This document shows positions 51,001 to 58,650 of a DNA stretch of 64,000 nt, piece after piece (the first letter of the stretch is position 1; each line of letters starts with the position of its first letter). Under the pieces are notes generated by a model that saw only the letters and a program-made list of their open reading frames with translations, was not told the origin of the DNA and did not search any database. The position numbers and the translations under genes are program-made. The stretch is taken from positions 1,302,001 to 1,366,000 of the forward strand of contig NZ_JAELXV010000001.1 in assembly GCF_016427535.1 (NCBI RefSeq), written 5' to 3'. This DNA is from Hymenobacter sp. BT559. Its GTDB lineage: Bacteria; Bacteroidota; Bacteroidia; Cytophagales; Hymenobacteraceae.

Positions 51001-51481
51001 TGCCGTCCGTAAACAGCGCGTAGTAGCCGGCCGTTGACTTGGGCAGGTTCACCACAGCCACAAACTTTTGCAGCTGGTAGGGCTGCGAAACCCCCGTAAC
51101 GGTGCAGCCCGGCGGAATGGCCGGCTGCTCGCACGCCGACAGCGACGTTTCCGGAATGCTCATCATCCCGGTTTGCGCCGAGTTGGTGGTAGTGTAAGGA
51201 TAATTGACGCTCGTCAGAATGACCCGCACCCCAGTGTCCTGGTTATAAATGCCTACCGAGGCCGACGGCCGAATGGCTTGGTTGCCACAGTTGTTGTATA
51301 TGGCCACGGTTATCTCGTAGCGCAGCGGGGCATCGGCGGGGCCGTTGGCATCGAGGTAGCGGTAGGTCATCTCACCACCTAGCAAGTGCGTAGCCAGCGC
51401 CGGATGGGCAGCCCCGAGCCCCAGCATAAAAAACACCAACCCTGGCACCAGCCCTAGGCGACGTAGTAAAGTAGCAAGCAT
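48050..51481 (-). CDS. Large secreted protein with gliding-motility-associated C-terminal domain
   Basis: This 1143-residue exported protein has a signal peptide (VPGLVFFMLGLGAAHPALA) followed by a beta-rich region starting THLLGGEMTYRYLD. Several Ig/PKD-like modules follow, with repeated phrases such as TQTTTYTITG, TQTYTLTVTNAAGC and PVVTTTYTLSA. The last ~85 residues (RIPNALSPDGDGRDDTWQI, VLVFNRWGSKVFE, GTYYYVITL) are the type B gliding-motility-associated sorting domain recognised by the type IX secretion system. It is a probable surface-displayed or released adhesin-like protein. Only a weak hairpin follows, and there is no operon partner. Confidence 0.9.
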   Translation of the reverse strand: MLATLLRRLGLVPGLVFFMLGLGAAHPALATHLLGGEMTYRYLDANGPADAPLRYEITVAIYNNCGNQAIRPSASVGIYNQDTGVRVILTSVNYPYTTTNSAQTGMMSIPETSLSACEQPAIPPGCTVTGVSQPYQLQKFVAVVNLPKSTAGYYALFTDGNRNVDITNLFNAGGQALTLYTALAPPSLPNHSPVFSDLAVAIICANDTTFLLNNAVDADGDRLVYSFGQPYGTADGLGALPLYTFAPPPRVLGYTAGFGYSAATPFGTVAGNFAELDASSGIAKYSSTKVGAKYAVAVDVSEYRTINGREVLIGTTRRDLQLVVASCPTTKSPVLPPVATMPRNYTIEAGSSLSIPITVTQADGHPLAMTLNSVLLDGAGGFDAALGGQPGTMTPGNPTGTATTTGTNGVVTGTFTFNTTCATARATPYDIALLVKDTGCAGKTVADILHITVTKPQGPKVISGDATVCGLNTVRRYVASGHTTAKLSWRVVGGTIVGSSTADTLQVNWAKEGAGTVAVRGISQYGCPLDSVVQRVVVAQPGTLAATGTLTICQGSSTTLAIAGGAAPYTLTGGATPLTGNGPFVVSPTQTTTYTITGAAVGSSCGATGQVTITVNPAPVADAGAATRSTCTGAPLTLGAAPVAGLTYSWSPATGLSSASSANPTATLTNSTSAAITQTYTLTVTNAAGCTSTATVAVLVLPVLTPGTIGADQTVCLGSAPAPLTSTAEASGGTNHFAYQWQSSADNASWAVVAGATSPSYSPDPVAALQYYRRVVTDACGTAISNVVVVRPQTPVVATVALLTPAAQCAGTALTFTPVPTNAGPAPTYHWFVNNALVASSTTFTSSTLATGDLVRVELTPTAGFCATGQPVATATVSLIPISLPTAAISVQTALPACAGTPVTFRADNVTNLGTSTQYQWQVDGVTVGNAQTTSAGNTFTSSTLRDGQLVTLAVRTTTACGPVTVVSNAIKVALNPTPHVEAGPNKTIMEGEQVLLEGSADGTYPVTWAPAPGLTFAGNQLRPMAAPAVTTTYTLSAQLGDCASQSSVTVTVTPRLRIPNALSPDGDGRDDTWQIDQIEAYPGNHVLVFNRWGSKVFETTGYRRGNEWNGSISGQPAPVGTYYYVITLGNGKSYSGPLTVVY

Positions 51482-52039
51482 AGAAAGGCAGAGAGTAACC
51501 AGGAAAAAGCCGCTTGGGCGCCGCGGCCAGCACTACCGGGCAGCCACGCCACCGCAAGAGCCACCTGGCGGATTGGCAGCCTGCAGCGCCAGCCTGGCGC
51601 TACTGGCCGGCGGCAGCCCCTAGGGGGAGGTAAATGCCCGAAAACCAAGAAAGAGAAAAGCGAGCCCACGTCCCAAGCCGAGAATGGCCCACGGGTGCTG
51701 CGTAGCGCTGGCTAACAGCGCCAGGTACCGGCTCCAGCGCAACGAGCAGCAACAGAGCGCTGAGTAGTAGTTCGTAACGTTGAAGACATACCGAGTGGGA
51801 AAGGTGAGTGTGCGGCGTGAAAGTACAAGTTTCCCCCCAAATAGGTACAGCAGATTCTCAGGAAATATTAAAAAATACCTGTGGCCCGTTGTAGTCTCAG
51901 TAGCAGTAGCTTGCAGAAAGTTGCCGGTAAGTGGCAGGTCAAGTTGATTAGCGCTGCACTAGTCCTAAAGGAGGCCTTGAAAAGCAAGCGCTTTGGCACT
52001 CAACCTCATCAGTCGTGGCATTTGCAGCGCCGGTAGGCG
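51482..52039. other. Intergenic region, nothing recognised
   Basis: About 560 bases lie between two minus-strand genes. There are short Arg/Pro-rich open frames but nothing with a family signature. An AT-rich patch near 51840-51880 could hold the promoter of the secreted protein, but no exact TAnnTTTG is present. Confidence 0.35.
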
Positions 52040-52699
52040 CTAGCCAAACGTGTAGTGCGCGCCCACCAGCACGTTTAAGAAAGCCCGGTCGGTGAAGTGG
52101 GCCAGCGAATAGCCAATTACGGCATTGACGAGGGCGTGGCCCGTGAGCTCCACGTGGGGCCCTACCGTGTAGCGCACCCCCGGCCCCAGCGACACATTGC
52201 CGGAAAGCTGATTGCGGCGTTCAGTTTCTTGGCGGCTAGGCTGCCCAGTCGAGGCGGGCGGAACAACAGTATAGGTGTAGGTAGTGGCTGCCCGCAGCAC
52301 CGTGAGCCCCCCCAAGGCCTCGACATGAAAACGCTTGGGTGCCGGCGCAAATGTGAAGCGCCCCAGCACTGGTACGATAAGGGTAGCCGTGTGCGTGTCG
52401 AGCGTTCCTGGAATGGAGGCAGGAACGCCCGGAGGGAAGTAGGGGCTTTGGGTTTGGTTACGCCAGGCCAGGGCGGCCCCCGCCTGCACGGCCCAGCGCG
52501 GGCTCAGGCGCACGCCGGCCGTTAGTGCCGGACCTAGGATGGTGCTGCTAGCGCCGCTATCCTTGAATGGCGAATCGGTGAGCAGCGACGCGCCTACCCC
52601 GGCATAGAAGCGCGAGACAGGAACTGTGGTTTGGGCAAAGCTGGCTAAGGGGGAGGCAGCCACGAATAAGCCCGTGGCTAGAAGGGTAGCGAAGCGCAT
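52040..52699 (-). CDS. Small outer-membrane beta-barrel protein
   Basis: The 219-residue call begins at ATG 52699 (MRFATLLATGLFVAASPLASFAQ, signal peptide). The mature protein has alternating strands (SRFYAGVGASLL, AGVRLSPRWAVQAGAAL, LIVPVLGRFTF, LSGNVSLGPGVRYTVG) and ends in LNVLVGAHYTFG, with the aromatic C-terminus of outer-membrane barrels. It resembles the porin-like 'outer membrane beta-barrel' family; no specific role. An extension upstream to 52777 is rejected. Confidence 0.8.
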   Translation of the reverse strand: MRFATLLATGLFVAASPLASFAQTTVPVSRFYAGVGASLLTDSPFKDSGASSTILGPALTAGVRLSPRWAVQAGAALAWRNQTQSPYFPPGVPASIPGTLDTHTATLIVPVLGRFTFAPAPKRFHVEALGGLTVLRAATTYTYTVVPPASTGQPSRQETERRNQLSGNVSLGPGVRYTVGPHVELTGHALVNAVIGYSLAHFTDRAFLNVLVGAHYTFG

Positions 52700-53032
52700 A
52701 ATAGAACCAGTAAAGGAGTGGGAAAAGGACGCCTGCAAGGTAAATGCTAACTTGTATACTATAGCTCGCCAGCCCATTATCTTCCTCGTTGCCTACCTGC
52801 TGGTGGCCTCACGCTACAAATAGTGTCTACTAGGCTAGCACTGCCTGCTTGCAGCCTAGATAAGCGTTGAAAAGAGCTGCTGCATACCCTAGCTAGCTGT
52901 CCCACTGGCTCGGATACTCGCATTCGGCTGGGGTGGGGGCGTAGACCTAAGGTCCGGCCTCACAGCGTAATGTCGACAGTACTGCTGAGCATTACGCAAG
53001 CAGCCAGAGCTATAGGCCAGGCAAGACAGTTA
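52700..53032. other. Divergent intergenic region
   Basis: About 330 bases lie between the small barrel gene (minus) and the BamA-type gene (plus). It holds no gene that I can recognise. The right end carries the promoter element described separately. Confidence 0.35.
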
Positions 53033-53040
53033 TATCTTTG
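53033..53040 (+). promoter_or_regulatory. TAnnTTTG -7 element of the BamA-type gene
   Basis: TATCTTTG is an exact consensus match. It overlaps the first possible TTG start (53038) of the following frame, which argues that translation begins downstream. No TTG is found at the usual -33 distance. Confidence 0.45.
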
Positions 53041-53109
53041 TATTTCAGGAAATCTTCACGCGCGCATCAAGCGTTTAAGCTTCAAATTTCCTTCAAGTTT
53101 TATTCTAAG

Positions 53110-55713
53110 TTGTTCGCTTTAGCGTTGTCTGCCTTTCCATCTTCTGCAAAAATAGTTAGCCTAGCTACCCTGCTTACTGCCCTTACCGGAACTGTAGCTG
53201 CCCAGGGGGCAGGCCCGGTCTCCGACAGCGTGACGGTAGCCATTGAGCCTACCTACACCCAGGTAACCAAGGTGCACCGCTGGCTGCTGGGCGATAGCTA
53301 CCGCCAGTTGTGGGCGGCGCCCGTGCGGCTGCGCGTCTTTCACCTAGGGCGCGAAAAGGGCGGCCTCACCATTTTGCAGCGCGGGGGCGGCCTCCAAACC
53401 AAGTCGCTGCGCATGCAGGATGCTAGCGGGCAGCAGTGGGTGCTGCGCACTATTCAGAAATACCCCGAGCGGGGTCTGCCGCCCACGCTGCGGGCCACCA
53501 TTGCCAAGGACATTTTGCAGGACCAAGTGTCGGCCTCGCACCCCTACTCGGCGGTGGTAGTGCCGCCGCTGGCGCAGGCGCTAGGTATTCCGCACGCACA
53601 CCCTGAAATCGTGTTTGTGCCCGACGACCCGGCCCTAGGGCAGTACCGACAGGATTTTGCTAACCAAGTGTTTTTGCTCGAAGAGCGTGAGCCCCTGGAC
53701 GCCGACAAAACTGACAACACGGAGAAAGCGCAGAACCGGCTCGAAAAGGACCATGACAACCGCGTCGACCAGGTGACCGTGCTGCGGGCCCGCCTGCTCG
53801 ACATGCTGCTCGGCGACTACGACCGCCACGAGGACCAATGGCGCTGGGAGCGCCGCGAGGCCGACGGCGGCACCCGCTACGAGCCCGTGCCGCGCGACCG
53901 CGACCACGTCTTCTACAAGCCCTCGGGGGCGTTTCCGTGGGCCTTGTCGCGCCATATCTTCAAGGCCAACGTGCAAGGTTACGACGACCACATCCGGTCT
54001 ATTAACCGCTGGAACGACAAGGCCCGCGACTTTGACCGCTACTTCCTGAATGCGCTGAGTGCCGAGGACTGGCAAACGCAGATTGCCTACGTGCAGGCCC
54101 ACCTGCCCGACACCCTGCTGGCGCGCGCCGTGCGGCTGCTGCCGCCCAACATCTACCAGCTCAGCGGCCCCGAGATAACGCGCAACCTCCTAGCACGGCG
54201 TGCCAACCTAGGGCGGCAGGCCATGCACTACTACCGCTTCCTGGCCAAAAAAGTCAGCATTCCGGGTTCCAACAAGCGCGAGCGCCTTGAGGTAGCTCAC
54301 CTGCCCGGCGGCCAGCTGCGCGTAACGACCACTGCCCTCAAAAAGGACGGTACTCCCGGCGACCTGCTGTACCAGCGCACCTTCGACCCAGCCGACACCC
54401 GCGAGCTGCGCCTCTATGGCCTAGGGGGCGCCGACAACTTTGCGGTGACGGGGACGGAGCGCTCGCGCATCAAGGTGCGGCTGATTGGCGGTGCCGGAGA
54501 CGACACCTTTGCGGTGGCGCCCGAGGCCGGGCCCAAGCGCAAGGTGCTGCTATACGACCGCTCGGACGAGCCCAACACGCTGCCCGCGCCCGGCCTAGCT
54601 CGTGTGCGCACCTCGGCTGATACGACGGTGAATAGCTTCAACCGGACCGGCTTTCACTACGACTTTTTGCAGCCGCTTCTGCTGGCGGGCTACAACCGCG
54701 ACTACGGCGTGCAGCTCATCGGTAACTTCATCTACCAGCGGCAGGGCTTTCGTAAGACGCCCTACGCCAGCCGCCAGAGCTTGCTCGTGAACTACGGCTT
54801 TGGCAACAACTCGCTGCTGCTCGGCTACACCGGCGATTTTAAGAAGGTACTGGGCCAAAACGACTTACTGGTGAATGTACTGTCGAAAGGCCCCAACTAC
54901 AACAACAACTTCTTCGGGGTCGGCAATGAAACAGAATTTGTGAACGAGGGCGGGCGGCGCATTCGCTACTACCGCGGCATCTACAACCTGCTCACGGCCG
55001 ATGTGCGCCTGAGCCGCACCTACCAGCACTGGCGCTTGAGCGGCGGCATAGCGGCCCAGCACTACACCAGTGCCGCCGAAAAGAACGTAAACCGCTACCT
55101 AGGTGTGTATGCTGCCGAAAACCCTGGCGAGGAAGTGTTCAGCCGCCAGATGTACGCTGGCTTGGTGGCCAGCGCCACCTTTGATACCCGCGACCGCGCC
55201 CTAGTGGCCCACCGCGGCGTATACTGGAGCACCAGCCTCAGCGGCCTGCGCCGCCTCGACGGCGACCACCACTCGTTCGGGCAAGCTCTTACTGAGTTCA
55301 CGTTCTATGCCAGCCCCACCCGCGACTCTAGCCTCGTCATTGCCAACCGCACCGGGGGCGGCACCACCCTAGGTAGGGCTGCCTACTTCCAGCAGCTCAA
55401 GCTAGGCGGCGCCCAAAACCTGCGCGGCTACTACCTGTGGCGCTTCACGGGCAAGAGCATGGTATACAATAACCTAGAGCTGCGCTTCAAGCTCCTGGAC
55501 TTTACCTCGTACCTGCTGCCCGGCACCCTAGGGCTGGTGGCCTTCAACGACGTGGGGCGCGTGTGGTCGCCAGATGAGCGCTCGCAAACTTGGCACACCG
55601 GCTACGGCGGGGGGCTGTACTTTTTGCCGGCGCAGCTAGTGCTGGTGCAGGCCGTGGTGGGCTTTTCTAACGAAGGCGTGTACCCTTACATCTCGGCCGG
55701 CTTCCGGTTTTAG
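53110..55713 (+). CDS. BamA/TamA-like outer-membrane barrel with kinase-like N-terminal half
   Basis: About 867 residues from TTG 53110. The frame is open from TTG 53038, but that overlaps a promoter element, and there is no ATG. The signal peptide ends near LTGTVAAQ. The N-terminal half (about 60-480) has GGGLQTKSLRMQD with a following strand, then ARLLDMLLGDYDRHEDQW and YEPVPRDRDHVFYK. This looks like the catalytic D..H..N/Q loop and metal-binding D of atypical kinases such as HipA, CotH or Fam20. The C-terminal ~400 residues form a Bac_surface_Ag (BamA-type) barrel: FNRTGFHYDFLQPLLLAGYNRDYGVQL, LGGAQNLRGYYLWRFTGKSM, GTLGLVAFNDVGRVW. Relatives I remember also carry an N-terminal metallophosphoesterase, absent here. 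Confidence 0.75.
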   Translation: MFALALSAFPSSAKIVSLATLLTALTGTVAAQGAGPVSDSVTVAIEPTYTQVTKVHRWLLGDSYRQLWAAPVRLRVFHLGREKGGLTILQRGGGLQTKSLRMQDASGQQWVLRTIQKYPERGLPPTLRATIAKDILQDQVSASHPYSAVVVPPLAQALGIPHAHPEIVFVPDDPALGQYRQDFANQVFLLEEREPLDADKTDNTEKAQNRLEKDHDNRVDQVTVLRARLLDMLLGDYDRHEDQWRWERREADGGTRYEPVPRDRDHVFYKPSGAFPWALSRHIFKANVQGYDDHIRSINRWNDKARDFDRYFLNALSAEDWQTQIAYVQAHLPDTLLARAVRLLPPNIYQLSGPEITRNLLARRANLGRQAMHYYRFLAKKVSIPGSNKRERLEVAHLPGGQLRVTTTALKKDGTPGDLLYQRTFDPADTRELRLYGLGGADNFAVTGTERSRIKVRLIGGAGDDTFAVAPEAGPKRKVLLYDRSDEPNTLPAPGLARVRTSADTTVNSFNRTGFHYDFLQPLLLAGYNRDYGVQLIGNFIYQRQGFRKTPYASRQSLLVNYGFGNNSLLLGYTGDFKKVLGQNDLLVNVLSKGPNYNNNFFGVGNETEFVNEGGRRIRYYRGIYNLLTADVRLSRTYQHWRLSGGIAAQHYTSAAEKNVNRYLGVYAAENPGEEVFSRQMYAGLVASATFDTRDRALVAHRGVYWSTSLSGLRRLDGDHHSFGQALTEFTFYASPTRDSSLVIANRTGGGTTLGRAAYFQQLKLGGAQNLRGYYLWRFTGKSMVYNNLELRFKLLDFTSYLLPGTLGLVAFNDVGRVWSPDERSQTWHTGYGGGLYFLPAQLVLVQAVVGFSNEGVYPYISAGFRF

Positions 55714-55756
55714 CGTGGCCTAGGGTCAGCAGGGGCGGAGCGTGCCTTGCGCAGTA

Positions 55757-55789
55757 GTTAGATATCTAACGGTAGGTTGTCTAACTTTG
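55757..55789 (+). promoter_or_regulatory. MarR-type operator and promoter
   Basis: GTTAGATATCTAAC (55757-55770) is a perfect 14-base palindrome, and a half-similar gttgtctaac follows at 55776-55785. TAACTTTG (55782-55789) matches the -7 consensus, placing the palindrome at the -33 region. The MarR gene starts at 55811. This is a textbook arrangement for autorepression. Confidence 0.65.
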
Positions 55790-55810
55790 CGGTTTGCTCG
55801 CGCTCAAAAA

Positions 55811-56257
55811 ATGACCTCCCCCGACTCGTTTGTGGCCTTTCTGGATGCCCTGCCGCTGGCGGGCAGCGCCTTTCGGGCGTACTTGCGGCGGCGCTTTCGC
55901 GAGTATCGCCTCGACCTGACCCTGGAAATGACCCAGGTGCTGCACTACCTCTGGCAGCACAACGGGGCCAGCCAGCAGGAAATAGCCTGCGCTGCCAACC
56001 GCGACAAGGCGACCATGACGGCGATGCTCGACAACCTGGTGCGGCGCGACCTCGTGGAGCGCCGCGCCGATAGCCACGACCGCCGCACCAACCGCGTCGT
56101 GCTCACCCCCAAGGGTCAGGCGCTGGAGCTGCAAGTAAAACCCCTTATGCAGGAGATGTTTGCGGTGGCCGGGCAGGGCTTGGCCCCCGACCAACTGCGC
56201 ACCGGCCTGGCCGTGCTCACAAAAATTACGCAAAATCTTACGCAGGCTGAAAAATAA
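55811..56257 (+). CDS. MarR-family transcriptional regulator
   Basis: This 148-residue protein begins at ATG 55811 (MTSPDSFVAFLD). It has the winged helix of the family: LEMTQVLHYLWQHNGASQQEIACAANRDKATMTAMLDNLVRRDLVERRADSHDRRTNRVVLTPKGQ, here given as a run of adjacent motifs including the DxRxxR wing (DSHDRRTNR). It probably represses its own gene through the palindrome upstream. It precedes the inositol-lipid operon by 210 bases on the same strand, so control of that operon is possible. Confidence 0.88.
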   Translation: MTSPDSFVAFLDALPLAGSAFRAYLRRRFREYRLDLTLEMTQVLHYLWQHNGASQQEIACAANRDKATMTAMLDNLVRRDLVERRADSHDRRTNRVVLTPKGQALELQVKPLMQEMFAVAGQGLAPDQLRTGLAVLTKITQNLTQAEK

Positions 56258-56468
56258 AATGGGACGCCTTGCGTCTGGGTTGCCTTACGCTTACGCGGTA
56301 GTGCTGCCGAGCTCCGAGGCCCTAGGTAAAACATTCCGCTTCTACTCGGTTATACCTTCCCGCCGCGGGTGAGATAGCCGGGCAGATGACTCTGACTGGT
56401 GGCGCTAAATAAGGCCTGGCGCCCACCACCTACTACCGTTAAAGTGGCCCTCGAACACCAACTTAAAA

Positions 56469-57788
56469 ATGACAGAACAGAAAGGACAACTGGCCCCCGC
56501 CAATGGCAAGTTGGGCATCTTGCTGCCCGGCATGGGCGCCGTTGCCACTACCCTCATTGCCGGCGTGCTGGCCGTGCGCAAGGGCGGCGGGCAGCCCATC
56601 GGCTCGCTCACCCAAATGGGCAAGCTGCGCACCGCGGCGGGTAATCAAAAAATCAAAGACTTCGTGCCGCTCACCGACCTCGAAAACATCGAGTTTGGCG
56701 GCTGGGACGTGTACGAAGACAACGTGTACCAGGCGGCGGTGAAAGCTGCCGTGCTCGACGACAAGCTGCTGCAAAGCGTACGCCCCGAGCTGGAGGCGAT
56801 GGTGCCCATGAAGGCGGCCTTCGACCCGCACTACGTGAAAAACCTCGACGGTACGCACGTTAAAACATACACCACCAAGTTCGACCTAGCCGAGCAGGTG
56901 ATTGCCGATATCCGCAACTTCAAAGCCGAGCGCGGCTGCGAGCGCCTCGTGATGGTGTGGTGCGGCTCTACGGAAATCTACCACGAGTCGGGCGAACTGC
57001 ACCGCACGCTGGCGGGCTTCGAAGAAGGTCTGCGCACCAATGCGGCCAACATCGCCCCGAGCATGGTGTACGCCTACGCCGCCCTCAAAGAAGGCGTGCC
57101 CTTCGTGAACGGCGCCCCCAACCTGACCGTGGACGTGCCCGCCCTGCTGGAGCTGGCCGCTATCACGCAGACGCCAGTAGCTGGCAAGGACTTCAAAACC
57201 GGCCAGACGCTGATGAAAACCATCGTGGCCCCCGGCCTGAGCGCCCGCTCGCTGGGCGTGAAAGGCTGGTTCTCGACCAACATCCTGGGCAACCGTGATG
57301 GCCTGGTGCTCGACGACCCCGATAACTTCAAGACCAAGGAAGTATCGAAGCTGAGCGTGCTCGACAGCGTGTTCCACCCCGAGGAAAACCCCGAGCTGTA
57401 CGGCGATATGTACCACAAGGTGCGCATCAACTACTACCCGCCCGCTGGCGACAACAAAGAAAGCTGGGACAACATCGACATCTTTGGCTGGCTCGGGTAC
57501 CAGATGCAGATTAAGATTAACTTCCTCTGCCGCGACTCCATCTTGGCCGCGCCGCTGGTGCTCGACCTCGCCCTGTTCATCGACCTAGCCAAGCGTGCTG
57601 GCATGTCGGGCATCCAGGAGTGGCTCTCGTTCTACCTCAAGTCGCCCCAAACCGACGCCAACATTCGCCCCGAGCACGACATCTTCAAGCAGCTCGTGAA
57701 CCTGCACAACACTCTGCGTCTGCTCATGAACGAGCCGCCCGTGGAGGCTGCTACCGAGGAAGAATACCAGGACGGCCCCGCAGTGTAA
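56469..57788 (+). CDS. ino1: Myo-inositol-1-phosphate synthase
   Basis: This 439-residue enzyme converts glucose 6-phosphate to inositol 1-phosphate using NAD. The NAD-binding motif GILLPGMGAVATTLIAGVL is at the N-terminus. The core motifs LVMVWCGSTEIY, PFVNGAPNLTVDVPALLELA, GKDFKTGQTLMKTIVAPGL and GWFSTNILGNRDGLVLDDP, with the conserved Lys and Asp residues, match the family. Length and order are those of the Bacteroidota and eukaryote-like branch. It is the first gene of a tight six-gene operon (gaps of 24, 4, -4, 12 and 21 bases) whose other members act in inositol-lipid synthesis. Confidence 0.95.
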   Translation: MTEQKGQLAPANGKLGILLPGMGAVATTLIAGVLAVRKGGGQPIGSLTQMGKLRTAAGNQKIKDFVPLTDLENIEFGGWDVYEDNVYQAAVKAAVLDDKLLQSVRPELEAMVPMKAAFDPHYVKNLDGTHVKTYTTKFDLAEQVIADIRNFKAERGCERLVMVWCGSTEIYHESGELHRTLAGFEEGLRTNAANIAPSMVYAYAALKEGVPFVNGAPNLTVDVPALLELAAITQTPVAGKDFKTGQTLMKTIVAPGLSARSLGVKGWFSTNILGNRDGLVLDDPDNFKTKEVSKLSVLDSVFHPEENPELYGDMYHKVRINYYPPAGDNKESWDNIDIFGWLGYQMQIKINFLCRDSILAAPLVLDLALFIDLAKRAGMSGIQEWLSFYLKSPQTDANIRPEHDIFKQLVNLHNTLRLLMNEPPVEAATEEEYQDGPAV

Positions 57789-57812
57789 TGCCTGGTAAAA
57801 CAATTTAATAGA

Positions 57813-58262
57813 ATGTTTAAGCTAATCGCCACCGTGCTGGGCATCGGGTACGTGAAGGGCGGCGGCACGGTGGCGGCCGTGGCCTGCTGCCTGCTGCTGT
57901 ACCTGGTCCGGCCCGGTGGCGTTTTGCTGCACCTAGGGCCCGCCGCTTTGCTCACAGGCGGCCTGCTGGCCCTGGGCACGCTGGCCGCCCAGCGCGTAGA
58001 GGGCGTGTGGGGCAAGGATAGTTACCGCGTGGTTATCGACGAGGTGGCGGGCATGTGGGTGGGCATGCTGCTGGTGCCTCTCACGGGGCCGCGGCTGCTG
58101 GTGGGACTGGTGTTGTTTCGGTTCTTCGACATCGTCAAGCCCTTATTCATCAGAAAGATGGAGCAGCTGCCGGGCGGCGTTGGGGTGATGATGGACGACG
58201 TGCTGGCCGGCGTCTATACCAACGTGTTGCTACAAGCGGCCGTGCACCTAGGTTACCTCTAA
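57813..58262 (+). CDS. pgpA: PgpA-type phosphatase, probable phosphatidylinositol-phosphate phosphatase
   Basis: This 149-residue membrane protein has KGGGTVAAVACCLLLYL, YRVVIDEVAGMWVGMLL and FRFFDIVKPLFIRKMEQL, with GGVGVMMDDVLAG, the complete PgpA signature. PgpA normally dephosphorylates phosphatidylglycerophosphate. In this operon, between inositol-phosphate synthase and a CDP-alcohol phosphatidyltransferase, it more likely removes phosphate from phosphatidylinositol phosphate, as proposed for the homologous cluster in Bacteroides. It ends four bases before the next start codon. Confidence 0.85.
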   Translation: MFKLIATVLGIGYVKGGGTVAAVACCLLLYLVRPGGVLLHLGPAALLTGGLLALGTLAAQRVEGVWGKDSYRVVIDEVAGMWVGMLLVPLTGPRLLVGLVLFRFFDIVKPLFIRKMEQLPGGVGVMMDDVLAGVYTNVLLQAAVHLGYL

Positions 58263-58266
58263 GGCC

Positions 58267-58650
58267 GTGCGTACCCCTCGTTTCTTGAAGGCCCAGGCGG
58301 CCTCAGCGGCCGGTACGGTCGTTGATTTTTTGGTGACCATTGTGTGCGTCGAGGTGTTCCATAGCTGGTACCTGCTGGGTACGGCGCTGGGCAACGCCGC
58401 CGGTGGCCTCACCAACTTTTACCTAGGGCGATACTTAGTATTTAAAGTGCCCGAGCAGCAGGCTGCTGCTCAAGGGGTTCGGTATTTTGTAGTGTGGCTC
58501 GGTAGCATGCTACTGAACGCGGGCGGCGTTTACTTGTTTACGCAGCTGCTGCACCTCAACTATGTATATAGCAAGGTGGTTGTTTCGCTGCTGGTCGGCG
58601 TAGGGTTCAACTACTTTTTGCAGCTGCATTTCGTATTTCAAAAATCATGA
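58267..58650 (+). CDS. GtrA-like membrane protein
   Basis: This 127-residue protein starts at GTG 58267. It has four membrane helices with the GtrA pattern: FLKAQAASAAGTVVDFLVTI, GNAAGGLTNFYLGRYLVF, RYFVVWLGSMLLNAGGVYLF, VSLLVGVGFNYFLQLHFVF. GtrA proteins are linked to flipping or supply of lipid-linked sugars. Here the neighbours suggest handling of inositol lipids or of a sugar added to them. Its stop overlaps the next start by four bases (ATGA), so the two are translationally coupled. Confidence 0.9.
   Translation: MRTPRFLKAQAASAAGTVVDFLVTIVCVEVFHSWYLLGTALGNAAGGLTNFYLGRYLVFKVPEQQAAAQGVRYFVVWLGSMLLNAGGVYLFTQLLHLNYVYSKVVVSLLVGVGFNYFLQLHFVFQKS

Noticed and set aside
54414..54858. Minus-strand frames opposite the BamA-type gene
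   Set aside because: They are the complement of a clear barrel-coding region and have no independent support.
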